The translations under genes were made by a program, and so were the position numbers. This document shows positions 22,757 to 31,293 of a stretch of 40,694 bases of DNA, one piece after another. How positions within the stretch are numbered: position 1 is the stretch's first letter; each line of letters starts with the position of its first letter. Under the pieces are notes generated by a model. It did no database searches. It was not told the DNA's origin and was given only the letters and a program-made list of their open reading frames with translations. Where the stretch lies: positions 1 through 40,694 of the forward strand of contig CAZQZC010000002.1 of assembly GCA_964597685.1 (NCBI GenBank), given 5' to 3'. This DNA is from JBCBTJ01 sp964597685 (lineage in GTDB: Bacteria > Pseudomonadota > Alphaproteobacteria > Caulobacterales > Hyphomonadaceae).

Positions 22757-23809
22757 TCACAGGTGCGCGGTTTCGAAGCGCTGGGGCGCGAACGCTGCGG
22801 CAAGGGGGGACACGCGGCCGTCCAGGATCGCGTCGGCGGCGATTGTCCCGGTCAGAGGCGCCAAGAGAACGCCGTTGCGATAATGGCCGGAGGCGACATA
22901 GCGTCCCGGTCCCGTCCAGCCGAGGATTGGGGCCTTGTCCGGCGTGGCGGGACGGACCCCCGCCCAACGCTCCAGCACGTCGCCATCCGCCAGCGCGGGA
23001 CACGCCAATGCGGCGTCCGCCCTCAGTCGGTTCGTGCATTCAAGGTCTGGATCGAGGCCTGTCTCGCCGGGCTCCATCGTCGCGCCAACGACCGTCCGAT
23101 CCGACTTGGGCGCGATGTAGATGTCGCCGAGCCGGATAACGCGCTTGGGATGATCTGCGCGTGGGCGCAGAGACATCATCTGTCCCCGGATCGGGGCCAC
23201 GCCAGGCGTCCGCCAGCCGGCCGCGGTCAGGGTCACATCGGCGTCCGTCGGCGCGTGGTCGACGATTTGCACGCCGGCTCGTCGCAGCGCCTCAATCAAG
23301 GCCGCGACGATTGCGCGATTGTCCACCTGCGTGTCCGTCGGCAACAGCATCGCTCCGGCAAGTCCCGCCGCAAGCGCCGGTTCGATCGCACGCGCACGAT
23401 CAGGCGACAGCGTCTCATACGGCGCGCCACGCCCCCGCAGCGCCTCAATCAGCGCATTCAGCCGCTCGGCCTGTGAGCGGTTTAGCGCAATGGCGAGCGA
23501 CGCGTCGGACCGAACGGTAATCTCACTGCCAGCGGCATGTGCGAGGGTCTCGGACCAGTCCGGCCAAAGCGCCGCGCTCGCCTGGCAGAGGTCGAACAGC
23601 TGCGCATGCGCGCCAAGTTCCGCAGCCGCCTCGAAGCCGGGCGCGAGCATGCCTGCGGCCGCCCAACTGGCCCCGCGCCCTGGGGGCCCCGTATCGTAAA
23701 TCGTCACCCTAGCGCCGCGCCGCACAAGCGCCCAAGCGCAGCTCAAGCCGATGATTCCACCGCCCAGAACGGCGATTTTCGGCGCGGAGATCGTTCGCTC
23801 AGCAGGCAC
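22757..23809 (-). CDS. thiO: Glycine oxidase ThiO (thiamine biosynthesis)
   Basis: A 350-residue DAO-family flavoenzyme. ThiO oxidises glycine to dehydroglycine, which ThiG uses to build the thiazole ring. The N-terminal Rossmann motif VLGGGIIGLSCAWAL binds FAD. GRGASWAAAGMLAP and the later WAGVRPATPDKAPILG and GHYRNGVLLAPLTG are typical of ThiO. GTG 23809 follows GAAGGG. It is separated by about 6.5 kb from thiG and thiS, and no thi-box precedes it, so its control may differ from that of thiG. A broader D-amino-acid oxidase role is possible, but the motifs and the presence of thiG and thiS in the window favour ThiO. Confidence 0.85.
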   Translation of the reverse strand: MPAERTISAPKIAVLGGGIIGLSCAWALVRRGARVTIYDTGPPGRGASWAAAGMLAPGFEAAAELGAHAQLFDLCQASAALWPDWSETLAHAAGSEITVRSDASLAIALNRSQAERLNALIEALRGRGAPYETLSPDRARAIEPALAAGLAGAMLLPTDTQVDNRAIVAALIEALRRAGVQIVDHAPTDADVTLTAAGWRTPGVAPIRGQMMSLRPRADHPKRVIRLGDIYIAPKSDRTVVGATMEPGETGLDPDLECTNRLRADAALACPALADGDVLERWAGVRPATPDKAPILGWTGPGRYVASGHYRNGVLLAPLTGTIAADAILDGRVSPLAAAFAPQRFETAHL

Positions 23810-23902
23810 GCCCTTCGACTAGCCCCGTCGCGCCTCGGACGCCAGACTGCGGTAGGACGCGTCCCCGTCGCACCGCCTTGGCGTCGCAAGGCCCGCTTCA
23901 GG

Positions 23903-24142
23903 TTAGCCGCGCCAAAAATCCATGAACGCGTCGGCCCAGCGCCGCTCTTGAAAGATCAGGGTCTTTTTGACGGCGTCCTGGGTCCAAGCCGTTTTGACCA
24001 TGATCTCCGGCGCATCGGCGCAATCGCCCCCCGCCTCGCCGCAAGCTTCGAATCGCCATTGCGTAAACGCTTCGATCGCCTGACTCAGTTCATCCGCCTC
24101 GGCTGCGCAAGCAACATCGACGCTTACAATCACATCGCTCAT
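23903..24142 (-). CDS. Small protein of unknown function
   Basis: A 79-residue acidic protein that I do not recognise. It begins with a short strand-like segment (MSDVIVSVDVACAAEADEL). Four cysteines are spread through it (two as CGEAGGDC), and it ends with a helical, aromatic-rich part (FQERRWADAFMDFWRG). There is no signal peptide or membrane helix. GGGA lies seven bases before the ATG. It sits between thiO and the divergent iron-transport operon. A longer frame on the opposite strand looks like antisense to thiO and was not preferred. Confidence 0.55.
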   Translation of the reverse strand: MSDVIVSVDVACAAEADELSQAIEAFTQWRFEACGEAGGDCADAPEIMVKTAWTQDAVKKTLIFQERRWADAFMDFWRG

Positions 24143-24305
24143 AAGTTCATCCCGCCCACTTTTTACGTTTTATTAAGACCAAGCTCCCGTCCGTAGAACG
24201 GGATGTCAAATCACTTCACTTCGCAGGTGCAATAGCGGCGCCGAAGCCGGATTTTCGCGCATCGTTGGTGCGAATTCAGGCGTCGCCGCATCCGAAATCG
24301 CACAT

Positions 24306-24320
24306 TGCGATTGATTCGCA
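24306..24320. promoter_or_regulatory. Candidate Fur box upstream of the iron ABC operon
   Basis: TGCGATTGATTCGCA has the 7-1-7 inverted-repeat layout of Fur boxes: the right half ATTCGCA is the complement of TGCGAAT, and the left half TGCGATT differs at one position. It lies 40 bases before the preferred start of a ferric-iron binding protein gene, a classic Fur target. Its position four bases before ATG 24324 also argues against that earlier start. Confidence 0.6.
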
Positions 24321-24359
24321 GACATGCTTACTGACGGTCTTTGGAGAAGGACATTGGTC

Positions 24360-25388
24360 TTGAAACGGCTCGGTTTATTGGCGTTCGCGGCACTGGCGGC
24401 CTGCTCTCAGCCCGAGGAGGACAGTTCAGCCAGCCCAACGGGCGTGGTGAACGTCTACAGCGCCCGCCATTATGATTCCGACCGAGACCTCTATGACGCG
24501 TTTGAGGCGCAAACCGGGATCAAGGTCAGATTTCGCGAAGCCAACGCGTCCCAATTGCTCGAGACCATGCGCGCGGAAGGCTCGGCGAGCCCGGCCGATG
24601 TGGTGATCGCCTCGGATGCGGGCGCCCTATGGCGGTTCCAGGACGCCGGCCTGCTGCAGCCGTTTCGTTCAGACGCCGCAAACGCCGCGATCCCGACCCG
24701 GTACCGCGAGCCGGACGGCCATTGGATCGGGCTGGCCAAGCGTGTCCGCGTCATCGCCTATGATCCGGCGAACGTCGAGGCCGGCCAGGTCGACGATTAC
24801 GCTGATCTCGCAGATCCGTCTCTGGACGGCGAAGTTTGCATGCGCTCCAGCTCGAACATCTACAACCTGTCGCTGCTGGGCGACCTTATGGCGCGCTTAG
24901 GCCAGGCTGAGGCCGAAGCCTGGGCGAGCGCCGTTGTCGGCAATTTCGCCCGCGCGCCCCAGGGCGGCGACACGACGCAGATCGAGTCGATCGCCGCTGG
25001 CGAATGCTCAGTCGCATTGGTCAATCATTATTATTGGGTGCGCATGACCGAGGGCTCGGCGGCGCAGCAGGCGGCGGCCAGCCGCGTCAAATTGTCGTTT
25101 CCCAGCGCAGGCGGCGACGCCACGCACGTGAACGTCACCGGCGCCGGCGTGGCCGCCAACGCGCCCCACCCCGACGCGGCGATCGCCTTTATCGAGTTTC
25201 TCACATCGCCCAAGGGACAGGCGATGCTGGTCACGGAAACGAAGGAGTTTCCGATCGTGGCCGGTGTCGACGCGCCCTCGGGCCTGGAGGCGCTGCCGGC
25301 CTTTGACGAGGGCTCCACGCCGCTCGCCGTCTACGGCGCGAATCAAGCCCGCGCCCAGGCGGCTTACAATCGGGCGGGCTGGAACTGA
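24360..25388 (+). CDS. Ferric-iron ABC transporter, substrate-binding lipoprotein (FbpA/FutA-like)
   Basis: A 342-residue periplasmic binding protein. A lipoprotein signal (LLAFAALAAC) tethers it to the inner membrane. The mature part starts with VVNVYSARHYDSDRDLYDAFE, a hallmark of Fe(3+)-binding FbpA/FutA proteins. NHYYWV contains the Tyr pair that binds iron in FbpA. TTG 24360 is preferred: GGAGAAGGA lies upstream at a proper distance and the Fur-like site falls outside the gene; ATG 24324 would add 12 residues to the leader. It leads an operon with a fused permease (one-base gap) and an ATPase. Confidence 0.88.
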   Translation: MKRLGLLAFAALAACSQPEEDSSASPTGVVNVYSARHYDSDRDLYDAFEAQTGIKVRFREANASQLLETMRAEGSASPADVVIASDAGALWRFQDAGLLQPFRSDAANAAIPTRYREPDGHWIGLAKRVRVIAYDPANVEAGQVDDYADLADPSLDGEVCMRSSSNIYNLSLLGDLMARLGQAEAEAWASAVVGNFARAPQGGDTTQIESIAAGECSVALVNHYYWVRMTEGSAAQQAAASRVKLSFPSAGGDATHVNVTGAGVAANAPHPDAAIAFIEFLTSPKGQAMLVTETKEFPIVAGVDAPSGLEALPAFDEGSTPLAVYGANQARAQAAYNRAGWN

Positions 25389-25389
25389 C

Positions 25390-27000
25390 GTGATCAGCGC
25401 GGTCCAACGCGCATTGCCCGGCCCCCGCGACGGCCCGGGGCTGGCCGTCGCGCTCATTCTATCGCTCCCCCTGGCGGCCGCGCTCGTTTTCGGCGCGCTG
25501 TTTGGCGGCGGCGAGGCTTGGGCCAACATCGTCGAAACCAAATTGGTTCAGTATCTCGCAACGACCTTGGGCGTTTTGCTGATTACCGCCGTCTTGATTC
25601 TCGCCGCCGCGATCCCGTCGGCCTGGCTGGTGACGATGTACGAGTTTCCAGGCCGGCGCCTGTTCGAGTGGTTGTTGATCCTGCCGCTGGCCGCCCCGGG
25701 CTATGTCCTTGCGTTCGCTTACGCAGACCTTCTGGGCGTTGGCGGGCCGGTTCAAAGCGCCTTGCGCGCCGCCACGGGCCTGACGGCGCGGGAGTATTGG
25801 TTCCCTGAAATCAAGAGCTTGGCGGGCTGCGGGTTCGTCCTCGCCGCGGCGCTTTTTCCTTACGTTTACCTCACGGCGCGCGCCGCCTTCACGACGCAAT
25901 CGGTCTGCGCGCTGGAAGCCGCGCGCAGCCTGGGGGCGTCGGCGCGCTCAGCTTTTTTCCGGGTTGCGCTGCCCGGCGCGCGCGCGGGCGTCGCCGCCGG
26001 GCTTGCGCTGGCTTTGATGGAAGCGGCCGCCGATTACGGCGCGGCGGATTTCCTTGGCGTCCCAACCCTGACGGTTGGGGTGTTCCGCGCTTGGGGGGGA
26101 TTCGGCGACGCCGCGGCCGCCGCCCGGCTCGCCATCCTTCTCGTCGCCCTCGCCCTCTCCCTGCAATGGATCGAGCGGCGCAGCCGCGGCAGGGCCGGAA
26201 ACCAAGCGACGTCGGCCCGTTGGCGGACGCTGTCGCGCGTTCCGCTCCATGGACCAAGCGCGATCGCCGCAACAGCCCTCTGCGCGACCGTCTTTGCGTG
26301 GGGCTTCGCCGCGCCGGTCGGGCGGTTGATCTGGATCGCGCTGGAAACCACGCCGTCGGCCCCTCCGATCGGACGGGCCTTTGTAAACTCGCTCAGCCTC
26401 GCCGGGCTTGGGGCGGGCGCGGCGTTCATCTTGGCGCTGGTCGTCGCTTTATCCTCCCGAGCGCCCGGACCTGCCGCCCATGTCGCGCGCGCGGCGGCGT
26501 CGGCCGGATATGCGGCGCCCGGGGCTGTCATGGCGCTCGGCGCGCTCGCCATCGTTGCAGCGCTGGGGACAGGCCTTACGACGCCGATCGCGCTTGGTTT
26601 CCTCGTCTGGGTTTACGCCTCCCGTTTCACCGCCGCCGGCAGCGCGCCGATGGAGGCCGCGCTTGGACGGGCCCCCGCCAGCGTCCCCGCAGCCGCCAGC
26701 AGCCTTGGCGCGGGTCCTGTTCGCAGAGCCTTGCAGGTCGACCTGCCGATCGCCCTGCCCGGCGCAGCGGCTGGCGCGCTGATCCTGTTCGTGGAGACGT
26801 TGAAGGAATTGCCGGCGACCCTGATGCTGCGGCCGTTCGATTGGGACACGCTGGCGGTCAAGGCCTACGCCTACGCCTCCGACGAACGCCTCGCCGCCGC
26901 GGCGCTGCCGTCGCTATTGATCACGCTTGCGGGCCTCGCCCCCGTGCTCTTGCTGTCATGGGGCCTCTCGCGCGGGCGGGCGGGCGGACGCGCCGCTTAA
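25390..27000 (+). CDS. Ferric-iron ABC transporter, fused permease (FbpB-like)
   Basis: A 536-residue inner-membrane permease with about twelve helices, made of two homologous binding-protein-dependent transport domains in one chain, as in FbpB. Each half has its coupling loop: EAARSLGASARSAFFRVALPGARAG in the first and AASSLGAGPVRRALQVDLPIALPG in the second, which contact the ATPase. GTG 25390 is one base after the stop of the binding-protein gene, so translation is probably coupled; no strong ribosome site is visible. The ATPase gene follows after two bases. Iron as substrate follows from the binding protein and the upstream Fur-like site. Confidence 0.9.
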   Translation: MISAVQRALPGPRDGPGLAVALILSLPLAAALVFGALFGGGEAWANIVETKLVQYLATTLGVLLITAVLILAAAIPSAWLVTMYEFPGRRLFEWLLILPLAAPGYVLAFAYADLLGVGGPVQSALRAATGLTAREYWFPEIKSLAGCGFVLAAALFPYVYLTARAAFTTQSVCALEAARSLGASARSAFFRVALPGARAGVAAGLALALMEAAADYGAADFLGVPTLTVGVFRAWGGFGDAAAAARLAILLVALALSLQWIERRSRGRAGNQATSARWRTLSRVPLHGPSAIAATALCATVFAWGFAAPVGRLIWIALETTPSAPPIGRAFVNSLSLAGLGAGAAFILALVVALSSRAPGPAAHVARAAASAGYAAPGAVMALGALAIVAALGTGLTTPIALGFLVWVYASRFTAAGSAPMEAALGRAPASVPAAASSLGAGPVRRALQVDLPIALPGAAAGALILFVETLKELPATLMLRPFDWDTLAVKAYAYASDERLAAAALPSLLITLAGLAPVLLLSWGLSRGRAGGRAA

Positions 27001-27002
27001 AC

Positions 27003-28019
27003 ATGCCGAACGCTCTGATCGCCTCGTCCATATCGCGCCGATATCGGGGCCTGGCGGCCGTGAACGACGTGTCGCTCACGCTCGAACCCGGCGCGGTGAC
27101 GGCCCTGCTTGGATCGTCGGGGGCCGGAAAGTCGACCCTGCTTCGACTGCTGGCCGGCCTAGAGCCCTTGGACGCGGGAGAGATTCGCAGCGGAGAGACG
27201 CTTTTGTCTTCGCAACGCAAAACCGTCGCACCCGAAAACCGGCGCATCGGCCTGATCTTTCAAGACTTCGCCCTTTTTCCTCATATGAACGCACTGGAGA
27301 ACGCGCGGTTCGGTCTCGCCGCGCTGCCGCGTGCGGAGGGAGAGCGTCAAGCGCGCGACTGGTTGGTCCAGCTGGGGCTTGAAAGCCGCCTCAACGCCTA
27401 CCCGCACGAATTGTCCGGCGGCGAACAACAGCGCGTGGCGATCGCCCGCGCATTGGCCCCAAACCCGTCGGCGATCCTCATGGACGAGCCGTTTTCAGGA
27501 CTGGACCCGTCTTTGCGGGACGACGTGCGACGCGCCGCCCTTGCGGCGATCAAAGCCGCCGGCGTCCCAGCGCTTCTGGTGACCCATGACCCCCAGGAGG
27601 CGATGATCTCGGCCGACCGGCTCGCGGTGATGCGGGCTGGCCGGATCGTGCAGTGGGGATCGCCGGAGGACGTTTATCTCAATCCCGTCGATCGCGAGAC
27701 CGCGATCGCGCTGGGACCTGTGTTGGATCTGGCGCCCGGCAGGCCGGCTTTCGCCCCGCTGTTGCAACACATCGGCCTCGAAGCGCGGGATCGCGCTGTC
27801 GCCGCCCGAACGGAGGCGCTTCGGCTGGATCCCGCCTCGCCCGTGGCGGGTCAGGTGCTGAACACGGTGCGCGCCGGCGCGATGATGGTCGTCCGCATTC
27901 AAATCGGCGACGACGCCTTGGACGCGCACATGCCGGCCCGGGAGGCCCCGCGTCCAGGCGATCGCATCGGGCTGAATTTGGACCCGGATCTGGTGTTCGA
28001 GTTCGAGCGCAAGTCCTGA
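27003..28019 (+). CDS. Ferric-iron ABC transporter, ATP-binding protein (FbpC-like)
   Basis: A 338-residue ABC ATPase. Walker A is GSSGAGKST, the Q-loop LIFQDFALFPHM, the signature LSGGEQQRVAIARAL, Walker B AILMDEP and the H-loop VTHDP. The last 110 residues form a TOBE-like regulatory domain as in FbpC/PotA-type proteins. It starts two bases after the permease stop and completes the three-gene importer. Confidence 0.92.
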   Translation: MPNALIASSISRRYRGLAAVNDVSLTLEPGAVTALLGSSGAGKSTLLRLLAGLEPLDAGEIRSGETLLSSQRKTVAPENRRIGLIFQDFALFPHMNALENARFGLAALPRAEGERQARDWLVQLGLESRLNAYPHELSGGEQQRVAIARALAPNPSAILMDEPFSGLDPSLRDDVRRAALAAIKAAGVPALLVTHDPQEAMISADRLAVMRAGRIVQWGSPEDVYLNPVDRETAIALGPVLDLAPGRPAFAPLLQHIGLEARDRAVAARTEALRLDPASPVAGQVLNTVRAGAMMVVRIQIGDDALDAHMPAREAPRPGDRIGLNLDPDLVFEFERKS

Positions 28020-28103
28020 CAAATCTGTCATCCTGCAGCAACAATGTCGCCAACCGCGCCTAAGCGTCGTAATCTGTTTTTTCAGCGAGGGGTTAGATCG
28101 ACC

Positions 28104-29500
28104 ATGACAATCGTCAAAGCTGCACGCGCGCTTCTGCTGCTGTCTCTGGCCAGCATGTTCAGCCTTGCGGCCTCGGCGCAATTCATTCGCGACACTGAGA
28201 TCGAAGCGATCCTGCGCGAATACACCGATCCGATCCTGGAAGTGGCCGGCCTCAACCCCGCCGACGTCCAGCTTCACATTATCAATGACCCAAGCCTGAA
28301 TGCGTTCGTGGCCAATGGGCAGCGAATTCACTTGCACACGGGCCTCATCATCGCCTCCGAGACGCCCGGACAATTGAAAGGCGTGATCGCCCACGAGACA
28401 TGCCACATCGCCTGCGGCCACGCCGTGACCCGGCGCGAAGCGATCGCGGTCTCCCAGCGCCCGGCGTTCCTGGCGATCGGACTTGGCATTCTGGCCATCG
28501 CCGCAGGCGCGCCGGAGGTGGGCGCAGGCCTGCTCGCCAGCTCCCAGCAATATGCAGCGGTGAATTTCTTCCAGCACACGCGCGCCGAGGAATCGATCGC
28601 GGACAACGAAGCGGTTCGATACATGGAGGCGCTCGGCGAATCGCCCGCCGGCCTCGTCGAGTTCTTTGAGAATTTTCGCTATCAGGAAGTGCTGTCAGGC
28701 GCCCGCCGCGCCCCGTATTTCCGCTCCCACCCGCTCGCCTCGGACCGGATCCAACGTACGCGGCTGAAGGCTGAGGAGACCGGCCTTATGGAAGTGCCGC
28801 CGACCGACCGGGCGCAGCGCCAATTCGACATGATGCAAGCCAAACTGATCGGCTTCCTCGGCGGATCGCCGCCCGAAGGTCCGGGCGAACCGNNNNNNNN
28901 NNACCCGCAAACAAGGTTTACCAAACCTACCCGCCCAGCGATGAGAGCGATCCAGCCGTCTATGCCCGCTCGATCGCCGCGCTCCAGGCGATCGACGTGT
29001 CGACAGCCCTGTCCGAGATCGACATCCTGATCTCAAGGGATCCGGAAAATCCCTTTTATCAGGAGCTGAAAGGCCAGATCCTTTTTGAGAGCGGCCGCGC
29101 GCCCGAATCGGTGGAGTTTCACCAGCGCTCCGTCGAGTTGATGCCCGGCGCGCCGCAATTGCTGATCAATTATGGCCGCTCCCTCATCGCTCGCGATAAT
29201 ATTGGCGATGTGGAGGCCGGCGAAGGCGCTTTGCGCGACGCCCTGGCGCTGGAGCCGAACAACGCCTTCGCCTGGCGCGAGCTTGCGGTGGCGCTGGACA
29301 AGCAGGGACGCCGTCATGAAGCCGAGCTTGCGACGGCCGAGCGCGCGTTTTACGTCGGCGATTACCCTGGCGCCCAAGTGTTTTCGCAGCGCGCGCTGCT
29401 CGGCTTGGAGCCGGGAACGACGCAGTGGCGGCGCGCCTCGGACATTGCGGCGATCACAGATCCGCGCCTGGCCGAAAATCGCCGCAGATTCGGCCGCTGA
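28104..29500 (+). CDS. Periplasmic M48-family metalloprotease with TPR region (BepA-like), interrupted by an assembly gap
   Basis: A signal peptide ends near ASAQ. The zinc motif HETCH is at residues 97-101 (VIAHETCHIACGH), and the third-ligand region reads EESIADNEAVRYM. A TPR-like helical C-terminus follows (FYQELKGQILFESG, AFAWRELAVALDKQG). This matches BepA/YfgC-type proteases that degrade or help assemble outer-membrane proteins. Ten Ns at 28893-28902 interrupt the gene. Upstream codons end exactly at 28892, and the downstream reading frame (PANKVYQTYPP) resumes at 28904, so the N count is one that breaks the frame. I read one gene of about 465 residues rather than two. GAGGGG lies upstream of ATG 28104. 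Confidence 0.85.
28893..28902. other. Assembly gap (10 Ns) inside the M48 protease gene
   Basis: Ten consecutive Ns. For the frame to continue into the TPR part, the true gap length must leave remainder 2 on division by 3, while ten leaves 1. The N run is therefore probably a placeholder, not a measured length. Confidence 0.95.
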
Positions 29501-29599
29501 TCTTCACGCCTTCGTTAGCGCGTTCCTGAATTCTGGTTCTGGCGCGTAATCTGCGTTTGGACCACATACACGTGCGATTCGAGATCAAGGATTGAGAAA

Positions 29600-30349
29600 A
29601 TGTCCCCGAAATCCAAGCTGTCCGCCTCTGCGGTGTTCGCCCTTGCTCTGGCGGCCTGCGCGCCCGAAGGCGCCGCCGAACCGGACGTCACGGACAAGGC
29701 TGCTGTCGAACAGATCGTGCGCGACTACATCCTGGAAAATCCGGAGATCATTGAAGAGGCTCTGATCACCCTCGCCCAGCGCCAGGAAGCTGAAGAGCAG
29801 GCCCGTGTCGCCCAGGCGTTAACGGACAACGCCGACGCGCTTTACGGCGATCCACGGGATTTTTCGATCGGACCGGAAGACGCCGCCGTGACCATCGTTG
29901 AGTTCTTCGATTATCGCTGTGGGTTCTGCAAAGCGTCCGTCGATTGGGTGCAATCGCTGCCCGAGGAGCATGACGGCAAAGTGCGCGTCGTGTTCAAGGA
30001 ATTCCCGATTCTCTCGCCGGAAAGCCGCGAAGCGTCGCTCGCGGCCCTCGCCGCGGGCAAGCAGGGCAAATATGTTGAGATGCACCAGGCGCTGATGAAA
30101 TCGCGCTCGCAACTCAAGCAATCCGACATCGAAGAGATCGCAGAATCAGTCGGCGTGGATCTCGCCAAGCTTGAGGCTGATGCGAAGTCGACCTCTGTCC
30201 AGAAACAGATCTCCGATGTCCGCGCGCTGGCCGAAGCGACGGGAACCCGCGCGACGCCGACCTTCGTCATCGATGGTCAAATCGTTTCCGGCTTTGACCG
30301 CCCAACGCTCGAACGTTTGATCGAAGCGAAGGTCAGCCAAGCCGGCTAG
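29600..30349 (+). CDS. DsbA-family (ScsC-like) periplasmic thiol oxidoreductase, lipoprotein
   Basis: A 249-residue thioredoxin-fold protein. A lipoprotein signal ends ALAAC. An N-terminal helix (AVEQIVRDYILENPEIIEEAL) resembles the trimerisation stalk of ScsC-type proteins. The active site is CGFC at 107-110 (DYRCGFCKAS), with the cis-Pro loop in RATPTFVI. Such proteins form, break or isomerise disulfides in exported proteins; isomerase activity is suggested only by the stalk. It lies 99 bases after the M48 protease gene on the same strand, so both serve envelope protein quality control. Its TAG stop is inside the repeat at 30346. Confidence 0.87.
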   Translation: MSPKSKLSASAVFALALAACAPEGAAEPDVTDKAAVEQIVRDYILENPEIIEEALITLAQRQEAEEQARVAQALTDNADALYGDPRDFSIGPEDAAVTIVEFFDYRCGFCKASVDWVQSLPEEHDGKVRVVFKEFPILSPESREASLAALAAGKQGKYVEMHQALMKSRSQLKQSDIEEIAESVGVDLAKLEADAKSTSVQKQISDVRALAEATGTRATPTFVIDGQIVSGFDRPTLERLIEAKVSQAG

Positions 30350-30367
30350 GGCGGATTCCAACCTAGG
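30346..30367. repeat. CTAGGGCGGATTCC repeat between convergent genes
   Basis: CTAGGGCGGATTCCAACCTAGG matches the 21131 copy at 20 of 21 shared positions. It includes the stop codon of the DsbA-like gene (TAG 30347-30349) and ends two bases before the thiG stop. CTAGG and CCTAG at the ends are complementary. This copy lacks the extra AATCCGCC arm that makes the 21123 copy a long palindrome. Confidence 0.65.
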
Positions 30368-30368
30368 A

Positions 30369-31169
30369 CTATATCAAGCCCGCCAGGGGCGAGGACGGAT
30401 CGGCGTAGCGCTTCTTCGCCATCCGTCCGGCCAGATAGGCCTCGCGACCGGCGATCACGGCGTGCTTCATGGCCTGCGCCATACGGATCGGGTCCCGCGC
30501 CTCCGCGATTGCGGTGTTCATCAACACGCCGTCGCATCCAAGCTCCATGGCGATCGCGGCGTCGGACGCTGTCCCGACGCCGGCGTCGACGATCACCGGC
30601 ACCCTGGCTTGTTCGACGATAAGGCGGATGTTGACCGGGTTCTGCACCCCAAGGCCTGACCCGATGAGCGAGCCAAGCGGCATGATCGCGCAGCAGCCGA
30701 TCTCCTCCAGCTTTCGCGCATAGACCGGATCGTCGGAGCAATAGACCATCGCCTCGAACGCGTCGGAGATCAGGTCTTCAGCGGCCTTCAGCGTTTCCGC
30801 CATATCGGGGTAGAGCGTCTTCTGGTCGGCGAGAACTTCCAGCTTCACAAGGCTCCAACCGCCGGCTTCGCGCGCCAAGCGCAACGTGCGCACCGCGTCC
30901 TCAGCCGTGTAGCAGCCTGCGGTGTTGGGCAGATAGATGTACCGATCCGGAGAGACGTGGTCCGTCAGGCGCGGCTCGTCCGGATTGGACAGGTTCACCC
31001 GCCGCAGGGCGACGGTCACCATATCAACGCCGGCGGCCTCGCAGGCCTGCGCGTTTTGCGCGTAGGTCTCATATTTGCCGGTGCCGATGATGAGCCGCGA
31101 ATTCAGTTTCCGGCCGGCGATGATAAGCGGATCGTCGACGATCGGTGTCGTCGGTGTCGAATTGGTCAT
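30369..31169 (-). CDS. thiG: Thiazole synthase ThiG
   Basis: A 266-residue TIM-barrel enzyme that joins deoxyxylulose 5-phosphate, dehydroglycine and ThiS-thiocarboxylate into the thiazole phosphate of thiamine. Signatures include LIIGTGKY, VTVALRRV, LPNTAGC, LVKLEVLAD with the Schiff-base Lys, MPLGSLIGSG and VDAGVGTASDAA. ATG 31169 follows the GGAAGG at the end of a TPP riboswitch, so translation is probably turned off when thiamine pyrophosphate is plentiful. ThiS is encoded upstream on the same strand, beyond the riboswitch, and ThiO at 22757. Confidence 0.95.
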   Translation of the reverse strand: MTNSTPTTPIVDDPLIIAGRKLNSRLIIGTGKYETYAQNAQACEAAGVDMVTVALRRVNLSNPDEPRLTDHVSPDRYIYLPNTAGCYTAEDAVRTLRLAREAGGWSLVKLEVLADQKTLYPDMAETLKAAEDLISDAFEAMVYCSDDPVYARKLEEIGCCAIMPLGSLIGSGLGVQNPVNIRLIVEQARVPVIVDAGVGTASDAAIAMELGCDGVLMNTAIAEARDPIRMAQAMKHAVIAGREAYLAGRMAKKRYADPSSPLAGLI

Positions 31170-31170
31170 G

Positions 31171-31246
31171 CATTCCTTCCTACGCTGGCATTACCCAGTC
31201 AGGTTCGGCGGGTATGATCTCAGCCCGCATCTGCGAGCACCCCGGT
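31171..31246 (-). promoter_or_regulatory. TPP riboswitch (thi-box) controlling thiG
   Basis: Read on the minus strand, the conserved thi-box elements appear in order: CCGGGGTGC, GGGCTGAGATCATACCCG, GAACCTGACTGGGTAATGCC and AGCGTAGGAAGG. The last element contains a Shine-Dalgarno-like GGAAGG 5-10 bases before the thiG ATG, so sequestration of the ribosome site is the likely mechanism. A terminator may not be involved; none is visible between aptamer and start. The riboswitch lies after thiS, so it controls thiG but not the upstream thiS frame directly. Confidence 0.93.
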
Positions 31247-31293
31247 TTTGCTAGTTTTCGCCGAATGGCCGGCCGTGTCAAATCGGCGAGGTG

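Noticed and set aside
28044..29030. Two separate truncated genes on each side of the Ns
   Set aside because: Both sides are parts of one M48-TPR protein and the downstream frame continues right up to the gap, so a single gene with an assembly gap is simpler.
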